Of a stretch of 20,901 nucleotides of DNA, positions 13,579 through 20,523 are shown piece by piece (the first letter of the stretch is position 1; each line of letters starts with the position of its first letter). The notes beneath the pieces are model-generated. The model ran no database searches and was not told the origin of the DNA. It saw only the letters and a program-made list of their open reading frames with translations. The DNA comes from a virus, in IMG/VR virus record IMGVR_UViG_3300042112_000078, positions 1-20,901 of that record; one strand, given 5' to 3'. Made by a program: the position numbers and the translations under genes.

Positions 13579-13683
13579 GGGGTATATCCTATTGAAAATC
13601 AAGCAGTTAGAAAATAGGGTATTTAGAGAAATAGTATTTTAATACCTATTTAGTAGGTAGTATGTAGGGTATTTAGTACCCTA
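13579..13683. repeat. cluster of TAGGGTATT-like repeats and inverted repeats (iteron/operator candidate)
   Basis: TAGGGTATTTAG occurs exactly at 13615-13626 and 13665-13676. The second copy forms a perfect 7-bp stem TAGGGTA-TTTAG-TACCCTA (13665-13683). Degenerate or inverted versions are at about 13581-13593 (TATATCCTATT), 13632-13638 (TAGTATT) and 13641-13648 (AATACCTA). Six related sites within about 105 bases sit between divergent operons. Confidence 0.6.
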
Positions 13684-13744
13684 TAATAATAAGAATAAGA
13701 AGAAGTATAAGAATAATAATAAGAAGAAGAATAAGAGTAGGTAG
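13682..13744 (+). other. C-free AT-rich tract (candidate DNA unwinding element)
   Basis: For 63 bases no C occurs; the tract is made of AATAAGAA/AAGAAGAA-type blocks and follows the repeat cluster. Such asymmetric, easily melted tracts can act as unwinding elements or spacers beside origins. The rest of the 308-base gap (13472-13779) holds the promoter and repeats; I see no other gene in it. Confidence 0.5.
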
Positions 13745-13779
13745 CAAATTTGTAAAATGACATCGCTTATTTTAGTAAA

Positions 13780-14271
13780 GTGAATCGCTCAGAGATCATA
13801 ACGGAACTCTACTTATCGAAGGACATTAACGAAGCCATCGGGAAGATGCAACCTTATGAACTGCAAGAGGAACTAAGGCAGGAAGTCTTTTTAGTGCTTT
13901 GTGAGATGGATGAGGAGCGTTTACTGAAAATGTACTCAGATGGATATTTGAAGTATTTTGTAGTCCGTACCATCGTGAATATGGCTAAGAGCGACCGCAG
14001 TAACTTCGCTCGGACTTTTCGAAGAGTTTATGAAGAGGTGGGAGATTTAGGATCAGTTGAGCCTTACGATGAGTCTATAAGCGAGAAGCTGAGTAAGTCT
14101 ATGGAGATTCTACACTGGTACGAAGAACAAATCTTCAAACTTTATGCTGAATGTGGTAACTTACTTCAAGTTTCAAGAGATACGAAGATTCCGTACCGGT
14201 CGCTTCTAAAAACCATAAAGAAAGTAAAGACATTACTCAAATACAAAATTAGAAACTATGCACACGATTAG
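13780..14271 (+). CDS. sigma-70-like / DNA-binding regulator, first gene of rightward operon
   Basis: A 163-residue protein starting with GTG; the only upstream ATG in the same frame region (ATG at 13757) runs into a stop after eight codons. Residues 25-80 resemble sigma region 2 ('LQEELRQEVFLVL', 'YLKYFVVRTIVNMAKSDRSNFARTFRR'). Residues 110-155 resemble the region 4 helix-turn-helix ('YEEQIFKLYAECGNLLQVSRDTKIPYRSLLKTIKKV'). Short sigma-like proteins occur at the head of late operons in many Bacteroidetes phages. It may direct transcription of the following late genes. Region 2 motifs are weak, so it could be only HTH-like. Confidence 0.6.
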   Translation: MNRSEIITELYLSKDINEAIGKMQPYELQEELRQEVFLVLCEMDEERLLKMYSDGYLKYFVVRTIVNMAKSDRSNFARTFRRVYEEVGDLGSVEPYDESISEKLSKSMEILHWYEEQIFKLYAECGNLLQVSRDTKIPYRSLLKTIKKVKTLLKYKIRNYAHD

Positions 14272-14512
14272 TATCATCTTAGCTGCGAACCTATTTACGT
14301 TCTATGCGATTACTCAATCTCGTTTATTCGAGAAGTGGGGATGGAACTTCAAACCCTTCACCTGTCCCTTGTGTTTAACCGCTTGGGTAGGTCTGGCTTT
14401 GTTCTTACTACCTGACTTCGTTACCTACGGAACTTTGGCTATGTTTGGCTCTGGGGTATTCGCTCCCTACTTTAAGAACTTCCTTATCAACATCTACAAT
14501 AAATTCCAATGA
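14258..14512 (+). CDS. small membrane protein with CPLCLTAW motif
   Basis: An 84-residue hydrophobic protein: TM segment 3-20, then 'CPLCLTAWVGLALFLLP' near residues 45-60, and a third hydrophobic stretch near the end. The CPxC motif next to a membrane span is found in a family of phage and bacterial membrane proteins of unknown role. It overlaps the sigma-like gene by 14 bases and the next by 4. Confidence 0.55.
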   Translation: MHTISIILAANLFTFYAITQSRLFEKWGWNFKPFTCPLCLTAWVGLALFLLPDFVTYGTLAMFGSGVFAPYFKNFLINIYNKFQ

Positions 14513-14826
14513 CAAAGCAAGAGGTAGATTTTCTTATTCAGCATAAGATAAACTTCGATTCAGTTAAGCTCGGATTCACTCGAAACATTCCTTTCGAGGT
14601 ACTCGGAGAATATGAGCAACTCTATCGGAAGTATTTAGATGGTCAGTTTATTCTGACGTATTGGTGCGGTGCTTGTGTATTCGATATGCTTGAGAGATTG
14701 ATTAGATACTGCGAAGATCAACAGGAGTACATCAATGCAATGAATCCACAAACGTATGAATCTACAAAAGTGGAATCTGCACAAACTGATGTGCAACCTA
14801 AAAAGAGAGGGAGACCTAAGAAATGA
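14509..14826 (+). CDS. conserved phage protein with basic AT-hook-like tail
   Basis: A 105-residue protein. The first 70 residues are helical with a characteristic 'YWCGACVFDMLERLIRYCE' segment. The C-terminus is low complexity and ends in KKRGRPKK, which resembles an AT-hook (RGRP core). That tail suggests binding to the minor groove of AT-rich DNA. Neighbours overlap by 4 bases on each side. The function is unknown. Confidence 0.55.
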   Translation: MTKQEVDFLIQHKINFDSVKLGFTRNIPFEVLGEYEQLYRKYLDGQFILTYWCGACVFDMLERLIRYCEDQQEYINAMNPQTYESTKVESAQTDVQPKKRGRPKK

Positions 14827-15830
14827 GGATACTCGTAATTACTCAGCAGAACTCAGGTGTAGGTTATCACAGATTAATGCTACCTGTCCACTTCCTACCG
14901 AAGACCTATGCTCTTATTACTGATGTGCTAAGCGAAGATACTCTCAAAGAAGGATGGGATATTGTTTACATCAATCGATTCATACCTGCGATTCATATCT
15001 CAGTTCTTGAAGATTTTAAGGAGCGTTACGGATTCAAGTTAGTAATCGATATCGATGATTATTGGCACTTAGACCAATGGCACATACTCAAAGATGTTTA
15101 TCCTACTCAGGCGGTAATCGACCATATCAAAATCGCTGACCTGGTTACTACCACTACCGAAAGACTATGGAATGAGATTAGACCTATCAATTCTAACGTA
15201 GCGATAGTACCGAACGCTTTGCCTTATGGTGAGGATCAATTTACCGATGTTGTAACAAAAAGCGACAAGATTCGTTTCATATACGCAGGTTCAATCACTC
15301 ACGAGAAAGACCTTCAGATACTCCAAAACCCACTAAAGAAAGTCGCATCGGACTCTAACTTAAAATCAAAAGTGCATTTTCGGTTGTGCGGATTCGATAA
15401 TCCGAACAGATACTCGGAAGCGGTATGGCATAAGATGATACACTACTTTACAGCAGGACTAAAACTCGGAGACATTGAAAGGAACAAACCTGTAACCGAG
15501 TATATGAACTTTTATAATAACGCAGATGCTACGATAGTACCTCTCGTTCCTTCTAAGTTCAACTCGATGAAGAGTAATCTAAAAATCTTAGAAGCTGCTT
15601 GTAAGAAGATTCCTGTTATCATTTCTAACGTACCGCCATACGATGATGCACCTCACGTAATCAAAATAGATAAGCAAACCGAGTGGTATTCAGCGATTAA
15701 AAAAATCACAGAAGATTCTATTTATAGGAAAGAACTCGGAGAAGCGAATTACGAATGGTGTAACGAGCATTTCAATTTGCACAAAGTAAACATCCTTAGA
15801 AAACAATTATTCGAATCTATATGCCAGTAA
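14823..15830 (+). CDS. GT4-like glycosyltransferase
   Basis: A 335-residue two-domain protein of the GT-B type. The N-terminal domain begins 'MRILVITQQNSGVGYHRLML' and carries 'KLVIDIDDYWHLDQWH' (72-87). The C-terminal Rossmann domain starts 'KIRFIYAGSITHEKDLQIL' (149-167), with 'SKFNSMKSNLKILEAACKKIPVI' (244-266) holding E257 in the position of the conserved EX7E-type sugar-nucleotide glutamate. Such enzymes add sugars from nucleotide donors. Here it heads a sugar/acyl cassette inside the late operon, so it may modify phage DNA, virion or host surface polysaccharide. Donor and acceptor cannot be read from sequence. Confidence 0.75.
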   Translation: MRILVITQQNSGVGYHRLMLPVHFLPKTYALITDVLSEDTLKEGWDIVYINRFIPAIHISVLEDFKERYGFKLVIDIDDYWHLDQWHILKDVYPTQAVIDHIKIADLVTTTTERLWNEIRPINSNVAIVPNALPYGEDQFTDVVTKSDKIRFIYAGSITHEKDLQILQNPLKKVASDSNLKSKVHFRLCGFDNPNRYSEAVWHKMIHYFTAGLKLGDIERNKPVTEYMNFYNNADATIVPLVPSKFNSMKSNLKILEAACKKIPVIISNVPPYDDAPHVIKIDKQTEWYSAIKKITEDSIYRKELGEANYEWCNEHFNLHKVNILRKQLFESICQ

Positions 15831-16021
15831 CTCAATGTAAGAACGGAAAGTGGAAAATCGGTACAGGAGAATGTCAGTACGATACAAAAGAAAAGGCTAT
15901 GGAAGTATGGCAAGCAATTTTAGCATCAGGACAATATGGCAAAGTTAACAACAAACAAAGTAACCTTCGGAAAACGGAAGGGGGGCAAAGCTCAGAAGAG
16001 CAGAAACAAAAACAATCGTAA
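15821..16021 (+). CDS. small phage protein with KWKIGTGECQYDT motif
   Basis: A 66-residue protein with 'PVTQCKNGKWKIGTGECQYD' then a helix 'TKEKAMEVWQAILASGQYG'. This small motif (NGKW.IG.G.C.Y.T...A...W.AIL) is frequent in phage proteins, sometimes fused to larger ones. The last 28 or so residues overlap the 38-codon ORF in another frame and look unselected. It overlaps the glycosyltransferase by 10 bases. Confidence 0.6.
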   Translation: MPVTQCKNGKWKIGTGECQYDTKEKAMEVWQAILASGQYGKVNNKQSNLRKTEGGQSSEEQKQKQS

Positions 16022-16052
16022 GGAGAGAAACTATCGAGGTCAAGGAAGATGA
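15936..16052 (+). CDS. 38-residue highly basic protein
   Basis: Read directly: ATG at 15936, TGA at 16050-16052 overlapping the acyltransferase ATG (ATGA). It starts MAKLTTNKVTFGKRKGGKAQ and ends in NYRGQGR, with 13 Lys/Arg and no aromatics except F and Y. I recall similar 'FGKRKGGKAKK...KYRGQGR' mini-proteins in other Bacteroidetes phages. It may bind nucleic acid or condense DNA. It overlaps the upstream gene by 86 bases. Confidence 0.6.
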   Translation: MAKLTTNKVTFGKRKGGKAQKSRNKNNRKERNYRGQGR

Positions 16053-16537
16053 TACACGAATCAGCTTACATACATCCGACTGCGGTAATCTATCCTAACG
16101 TAGTAATCGAAGAGAATGTCTATATCGGTGCTTTGTGTATTATTGGAAGTCCTGCGGAGTGGAAAGGTAAAGAAGATAACACAGGCAAAGTAATAATCAA
16201 GAAAGGATCAAGGCTCACAGGATTAGTAACTGTCGATTCAGGAACGCATCAGAATACAATCATCGGAGAGAATTGTTACCTAATGAAGCACTCGCACGTA
16301 GGACACGATGCGATTATTCAGGATGGAGTAGTGTTAAGTTGCGGTGCGAAAATCGGAGGACATTCGATTATCCATAAAAATACTAACATAGGACTGAATG
16401 CAGTTATCCATCAGAAGGTAGTCGTACCCGAAGGATGTATGATAGGTGCTTCCGCTTTCGTAGGTAAGAAATCAGAGTTACAACCATTTCATAAATACGC
16501 AGGAGTACCTGTAAAAGATTTAGGATGGAATCGCTAA
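16049..16537 (+). CDS. left-handed beta-helix (hexapeptide) acyltransferase
   Basis: A 162-residue protein made of hexapeptide repeats ([IV]-x-x-x-x-x) beginning 'AYIHPTAVIYPNVVIEENVYIG' and continuing 'TIIGENCYLMKHSHVGHDAII', 'GVVLSCGAKIGGHSII' and 'NIGLNAVIHQKVVVPEGCMIG'. The 'HSHVGHDAII' loop resembles the catalytic His region of LpxA-type acyltransferases. This family moves acyl or acetyl groups from CoA or ACP to sugars. It lies between two glycosyltransferases, pointing to an acylated sugar product. Substrate is unknown. Confidence 0.75.
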   Translation: MIHESAYIHPTAVIYPNVVIEENVYIGALCIIGSPAEWKGKEDNTGKVIIKKGSRLTGLVTVDSGTHQNTIIGENCYLMKHSHVGHDAIIQDGVVLSCGAKIGGHSIIHKNTNIGLNAVIHQKVVVPEGCMIGASAFVGKKSELQPFHKYAGVPVKDLGWNR

Positions 16538-17172
16538 ACATAAACGTCATACTCTTAGACTACGATAGGCACGACTATACTCAGAGGGTAAAGGATGTGA
16601 ACTTCAATAACGCAGGATATCCTTTCGATTTTACCATAGTGGATATGAAAGGAATCTCACGAGCATTGAACCACGGAATCTTCCAATCAAGAACCTACGA
16701 TGCGGTAGTTACAATGGCTAACGATATTCTGATGCCTAATAGTTGGCTCGAAAGAATGGTACAAGCTATGATAACCATTCCTAACTCTGGAATGATAGGA
16801 ATACATACAGTCGAAAGTATCTCAGAGCCTACCACGATAAACGGACTTCAAGTACACATACAAGAAGCAGCCTTCGGGAATGTTCTTATTCCTATGAAAG
16901 CGATAGATAAGATAGGATACTTTAACGAAGCCTACGATCCTTACGGAATGCAGGATAGAGATTACTCATACCGGTTACAAATGACAGGACATTTGAATTA
17001 CTATCTAAGCGGACTCCGAGCAGAACACATAGGACACGATGTAGGACAGGACACTCCTTATCGAAAGATGAAAGACGAAGGACTGAGCAAATGCGATTAC
17101 TTATGGGCAAGGGAGACAGGAAAATACCAAGAAGAAAATAACTATACTATCTATCAAACAGAATGGCTATGA
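16525..17172 (+). CDS. GT2-like glycosyltransferase (GT-A fold)
   Basis: A 215-residue protein. 'NINVILLDYDRHDYTQRVKD' begins the nucleotide-sugar-binding half. 'AVVTMANDILMPNSWLERMV' (60-79) is in the place of the DXD metal motif. 'YFNEAYDPYGMQDRDYSYRL' (132-151) matches the acceptor-site (E/D)DxDxxxR motif of GT2 enzymes, with D144, D146 and R150. 'RAEHIGHDVG' follows. It overlaps the acyltransferase by 13 bases and the methyltransferase by 10. Together with the upstream glycosyltransferase it could build a short glycan. The first motif is a variant, so activity is likely but not certain. Confidence 0.65.
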   Translation: MESLNINVILLDYDRHDYTQRVKDVNFNNAGYPFDFTIVDMKGISRALNHGIFQSRTYDAVVTMANDILMPNSWLERMVQAMITIPNSGMIGIHTVESISEPTTINGLQVHIQEAAFGNVLIPMKAIDKIGYFNEAYDPYGMQDRDYSYRLQMTGHLNYYLSGLRAEHIGHDVGQDTPYRKMKDEGLSKCDYLWARETGKYQEENNYTIYQTEWL

Positions 17173-18350
17173 TTAAAGTACCTATCAGCCAAGTAAAAGC
17201 GAACCCGAACAATCCGAGAATAATTAAGGATGATAAGTTCAAAAAGCTCGTAAAAAGCATTCAGGAGTTCCCTGAAATGCTTGAGTTAAGACCTATCGTA
17301 GTCAATGAAGATATGGTCGTACTCGGTGGGAATATGCGATTGAAAGCCTGTAAAGAAGCAGGACTTGATAAAGTACCTGTTATCAAAGCAAGCAACCTAA
17401 CAGAAGAGCAGCAGAAGGAATTTATCATTAAGGATAACGTAGGATTCGGAGAATGGGATTGGAACGACTTAGCGAATAATTGGGAGACAGAAAAGCTACA
17501 AGAGTGGGGGTTGGATATACCTGGGTTTGAAGCAGAAGTATTAGAAGCAGAGGAAGATGACTTCGCAGCACCTGAAGGTGGAATAGAAACGGATATCGTA
17601 TTAGGAGATTTGTTTGAGATAGGAGAGCATCGTTTGCTTTGTGGGGATTCAACGGATAGCGACCAAGTGGCAAAGTTAATGAACGGACAAAAGACGGATA
17701 TGGTATTTACCGACCCACCATACGGAATGTTTTTAGATACTGATTATTCTCAAATAAAGGGTTCTGAAAAGTCAATCGGATTTAAAGGAAATAAAACAGG
17801 AAATAAATACGACAAGATTATTGGTGACAATGAAGATTTTACTCCCGAACTAATTAATACCATCTTTGCAAACTTTAATTATTGCAAGGAGATTTTTATT
17901 TGGGGAGCAGATTATTTCATTGACCTTATACCAAACTACGGAAAGGATGGCAGTTGGTTTGTTTGGAATAAAAGGAGTAGCGAAGCTCAACAAAGAGGAA
18001 TCGGAAATACATTTGAGCTTTGTTGGAGTAAAACAAAACACAAAAGAATTGTATTTGATTTTGAATGGTTTGGGTTTTTAAGCAAGGATGACCCAAATGA
18101 AGCTCGTAATAGAGTTCATCCATCAATGAAGCCATCCAAACTTTTATCAAGATTGATAAATGATTATTGTAAAGGAGATAGATTGGTTGACCTGTTTCTC
18201 GGAAGTGGCTCTACAATGGTAGCAGCACATCAACTCAAACGCAAATGCTACGGAATGGAACTTGACCCTAAATACTGCCAAGTGATTGTGGACAGGATGA
18301 AGAAACTTGATCCGACTTTGGTAATCAAAAAGAATGGGTTACCTATCTGA
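17163..18350 (+). CDS. ParB-like domain fused to beta-class DNA methyltransferase (m6A/m4C)
   Basis: A 395-residue protein; an ATG at 17169 that overlaps the upstream TGA in ATGA is an alternative start. Residues 1-92 form a ParB/Srx-like domain with 'VVLGGNMRLKACKEAGLDKVPVI'. The methyltransferase follows: 'VFTDPPYGMF' (181-190, motif IV), then a variable region, then 'DLFLGSGSTMVAAHQL' (343-358, motif I) and 'YGMELDPKYC'. DPPY before FxGxG is the beta-class order; the region between is expected to recognise the target. By eye, 17726-18190 is more AT-rich than its flanks, suggesting an exchanged recognition segment. It would mark phage DNA against host restriction. Confidence 0.82.
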   Translation: MAMIKVPISQVKANPNNPRIIKDDKFKKLVKSIQEFPEMLELRPIVVNEDMVVLGGNMRLKACKEAGLDKVPVIKASNLTEEQQKEFIIKDNVGFGEWDWNDLANNWETEKLQEWGLDIPGFEAEVLEAEEDDFAAPEGGIETDIVLGDLFEIGEHRLLCGDSTDSDQVAKLMNGQKTDMVFTDPPYGMFLDTDYSQIKGSEKSIGFKGNKTGNKYDKIIGDNEDFTPELINTIFANFNYCKEIFIWGADYFIDLIPNYGKDGSWFVWNKRSSEAQQRGIGNTFELCWSKTKHKRIVFDFEWFGFLSKDDPNEARNRVHPSMKPSKLLSRLINDYCKGDRLVDLFLGSGSTMVAAHQLKRKCYGMELDPKYCQVIVDRMKKLDPTLVIKKNGLPI

Positions 18351-18373
18351 TAATTTAGAAGGAATAAAGAGAA

Positions 18374-18736
18374 ATGGCAAACGAACAGAACTTAATACCT
18401 GCTAAGAAAGGAGAGGTAAGGAATCCTAACGGAAGACCTAAGAAGTACGTAACACTTCTAAGAGAGCAAGGATATAAACTATCCGAGATAAACGATACGA
18501 TTCAAACGATGCTTCAAATGGACTTAGACGAACTTAAAGAGGTATGGGATAATCCGAAGGCTACGATATTAGAAAAAACCATAGCCAACGCTATGAAGAA
18601 AAGTCTGGAGAAAGGTAGCCTGTATTCGGTTGAAACTCTGCTCACTCGTGTATATGGTAAGCCAAAAGAAACTCAGCAGGTCAGTACAGATTCACGAATC
18701 GAAGTAGTATTCGTGAAGGGTAAAACAATTCTATGA
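18374..18736 (+). CDS. terminase small subunit-like protein
   Basis: A 120-residue protein with the start 'LIPAKKGEVRNPNGRPKKYV', a motif (KKGE.RNPNGRPKK) common at the N-terminus of phage small terminase-type proteins. Helices 'LLREQGYKLSEIND' and 'ATILEKTIANAMKKSLEKGSL' follow. It lies directly before the large terminase, overlapping it by 4 bases. It would recognise the packaging site and pass DNA to the large subunit. Confidence 0.7.
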   Translation: MANEQNLIPAKKGEVRNPNGRPKKYVTLLREQGYKLSEINDTIQTMLQMDLDELKEVWDNPKATILEKTIANAMKKSLEKGSLYSVETLLTRVYGKPKETQQVSTDSRIEVVFVKGKTIL

Positions 18737-19884
18737 CACTTGAGCTTCCTGAACCGCATATCAATCAACAGAAAATCCTTGACAGCGAAGCAAGATTCAG
18801 GGTGGTTATGTGCGGTCGAAGATTCGGTAAATCAGAACTCAGCCAAATAGAGATCATAAGTAACGCTTTACTCGGTAAGTCAGTAGCATACATAACTCCA
18901 ACCTATCAGCTCGCCAGAGTATTCTTTGATAGGTTAATACTCGCAGTTCCGTTTCAGTCCAACAAATCAGAACTCACGATTAAGTTCCCGAATGGTGGCT
19001 CGGTAGATTTCTTTACGGGAGAGAGATTAGACAACCTACGTGGTCGCAAATTCCACTTAGTTGTAGTAGATGAGGCTTCGTTCATTCCTAACCTCGAAGA
19101 TGGATGGCTTAACTCAATCCGACCTACCTTAACCGACTACAAAGGTCGAGCGTTATTCCTAAGCACTCCGAAAGGTAAGAACTTTTTTTACTCGCTATTC
19201 CTGAAAGGTGGCGAACCTGATTGGGAGTCCTTCAGATTTACTACCTATGATAATCCTTATATCGACAAGGGAGAGATAGATGATGCACGTACTCAACTTC
19301 CTGAAGTAGTCTTCGAGCAGGAGTATATGGCTAACCCTGCTGAGAACTCATCTAATCCTTTCGGGTCTGCTTATATCAAACAATGCACATACGCATTAAG
19401 TACAGAACAACCGATAGTGTATGGAATCGACTTAGCGAAGGCGGTAGATTGGACTGTGATTATAGGACTCGATAGAAACGGCTCGGTCTGTCATTTCGAT
19501 AGATTCCAAAAAGATTGGAGACAAACCAAGCAAACTATCCTAAGCCTAAATAAAGCTCCTATTTTGATAGATAGCACAGGGGTAGGTGATCCTATCTTCG
19601 AGGATTTACAACGTGAAGGATTGGCTATAAATGGCTTCAAATTCAGTTCTACCACAAAGCAACAACTAATGGAAGGACTAAGCTCAGCGATTCAGCAAAG
19701 GAAGATAACTTATCCCGAAGGACATATCGTAAACGAGTTAGAGGTATTCGAGTATCAGTACACAGCGACAGGGGTAAGGTACTCAGCTCCGCAGGGATTT
19801 CACGATGACTGCGTAATGAGTCTGGCTTTGGCTTGGCATCACTATACTCGGAACTCAGGACAGGGTAGGTATAGTTTTGCTTGA
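18733..19884 (+). CDS. terL: terminase large subunit
   Basis: A 383-residue packaging motor with clear motifs. Walker A is 'CGRRFGKSE' (27-35). Walker B is 'LVVVDEAS' (109-116) with D113/E114. The coupling motif is 'STPKGKN' (144-150). The nuclease half shows 'YGIDLAKAVDWT' (D233), 'ILIDSTGVGDP' (D280) and 'HDDCVMSLALA' (D358/D359). It pumps DNA into the prohead and cuts the concatemer. Length is slightly short but all motor and nuclease motifs are present. It is the most reliable phage marker in the window. Confidence 0.92.
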   Translation: MTLELPEPHINQQKILDSEARFRVVMCGRRFGKSELSQIEIISNALLGKSVAYITPTYQLARVFFDRLILAVPFQSNKSELTIKFPNGGSVDFFTGERLDNLRGRKFHLVVVDEASFIPNLEDGWLNSIRPTLTDYKGRALFLSTPKGKNFFYSLFLKGGEPDWESFRFTTYDNPYIDKGEIDDARTQLPEVVFEQEYMANPAENSSNPFGSAYIKQCTYALSTEQPIVYGIDLAKAVDWTVIIGLDRNGSVCHFDRFQKDWRQTKQTILSLNKAPILIDSTGVGDPIFEDLQREGLAINGFKFSSTTKQQLMEGLSSAIQQRKITYPEGHIVNELEVFEYQYTATGVRYSAPQGFHDDCVMSLALAWHHYTRNSGQGRYSFA

Positions 19885-19937
19885 GGATTGCAAACAGCGA
19901 ACGTGAGTATATAGTTTTACACATCTATTACAATAAG

Positions 19938-19970
19938 TTTACTTTTCTCTATTTACTATTAAAAAGTAAA
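19938..19970. repeat. 9-bp perfect inverted repeat before the GIY-YIG/XRE gene
   Basis: TTTACTTTT (19938-19946) and AAAAGTAAA (19962-19970) flank a 15-base loop and end 5 bases before the ATG. It could be the operator for the HTH encoded next, or a translation-limiting hairpin. It is in the AT-rich patch after terL. Confidence 0.5.
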
Positions 19971-19975
19971 TCTAT

Positions 19976-20455
19976 ATGTTGTATTTTATCAAAAATGGTA
20001 GGTATGTAAAAATTGGTCATACTAATAATATCAAATTAAGATTATCTGATTTACAAGTAGCTAATCCAGAAAGATTAAGCGTTATTGGATTAATTGAAGG
20101 TTCTCGTAATGATGAAGCTGAATTGCATAATAAGTTTAAGCATTTATCCGCAGGTGGGGAATGGTTTTATTATACAGAAGAATTAATAGATTTTATTCAA
20201 AATCTTGAAACTGATTTAATGTGGCGTTATGGATTTATTAATGAGCAAAAAAGTCCAATAGGTTTAATAAAGTTATGTAGGTTAGAAAAAAACATTTCTT
20301 TAGAGGAATTAGGAAACCTAATTGGAGTTACAAAACAATCTGTAAAAGGTATGGAAAAAAGAGAAATTCAAGGTGCTATAAGTATAAAATGCTTGAATAA
20401 TGCTTTGAATTCTATGGGGTATAAATTAGATTTAAGAGCAATTAATGTTTCTTAA
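19976..20455 (+). CDS. GIY-YIG (T5orf172/Mug113-like) nuclease domain fused to XRE helix-turn-helix
   Basis: A 159-residue protein. Residues 1-75 match the T5orf172/Mug113 branch of GIY-YIG: 'LYFIKNGRYVKIGHTNNIKLRLSDLQ', 'EAELHNKFKHL' with the catalytic-type Glu and 'GGEWFYYTEEL'. Residues 97-155 are an XRE-type HTH ('IKLCRLEKNISLEELGNLIG', 'VTKQSVKGMEKREIQGAISI'), similar to mobile mystery protein A-type HTHs. The gene is clearly more AT-rich than its neighbours and sits alone between terminase and structural genes. It may be a homing-type nuclease or a regulatory moron inserted there. Confidence 0.7.
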   Translation: MLYFIKNGRYVKIGHTNNIKLRLSDLQVANPERLSVIGLIEGSRNDEAELHNKFKHLSAGGEWFYYTEELIDFIQNLETDLMWRYGFINEQKSPIGLIKLCRLEKNISLEELGNLIGVTKQSVKGMEKREIQGAISIKCLNNALNSMGYKLDLRAINVS

Positions 20456-20523
20456 AAGATTCATAATTAAACATATTTGCTTACTATAAGACGCATAGGA
20501 CATAACTCCGAAAATATCTATTT

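Noticed and set aside
13682-13744. CRISPR array or satellite repeat
   Set aside because: The AATAAG/AAGAAG blocks are low-complexity and irregular, with no repeat-spacer structure.
13749-13776. Rightward promoter from TTTG and TATTTTAG
   Set aside because: Spacing is only 16 bases, the -7 match is imperfect, and the start point would fall at or after the GTG start codon.
17850-18150. Several ORFs on both strands within the methyltransferase
   Set aside because: They arise from the AT-rich recognition segment; the long frame with DPPY and FLGSG motifs explains the region.
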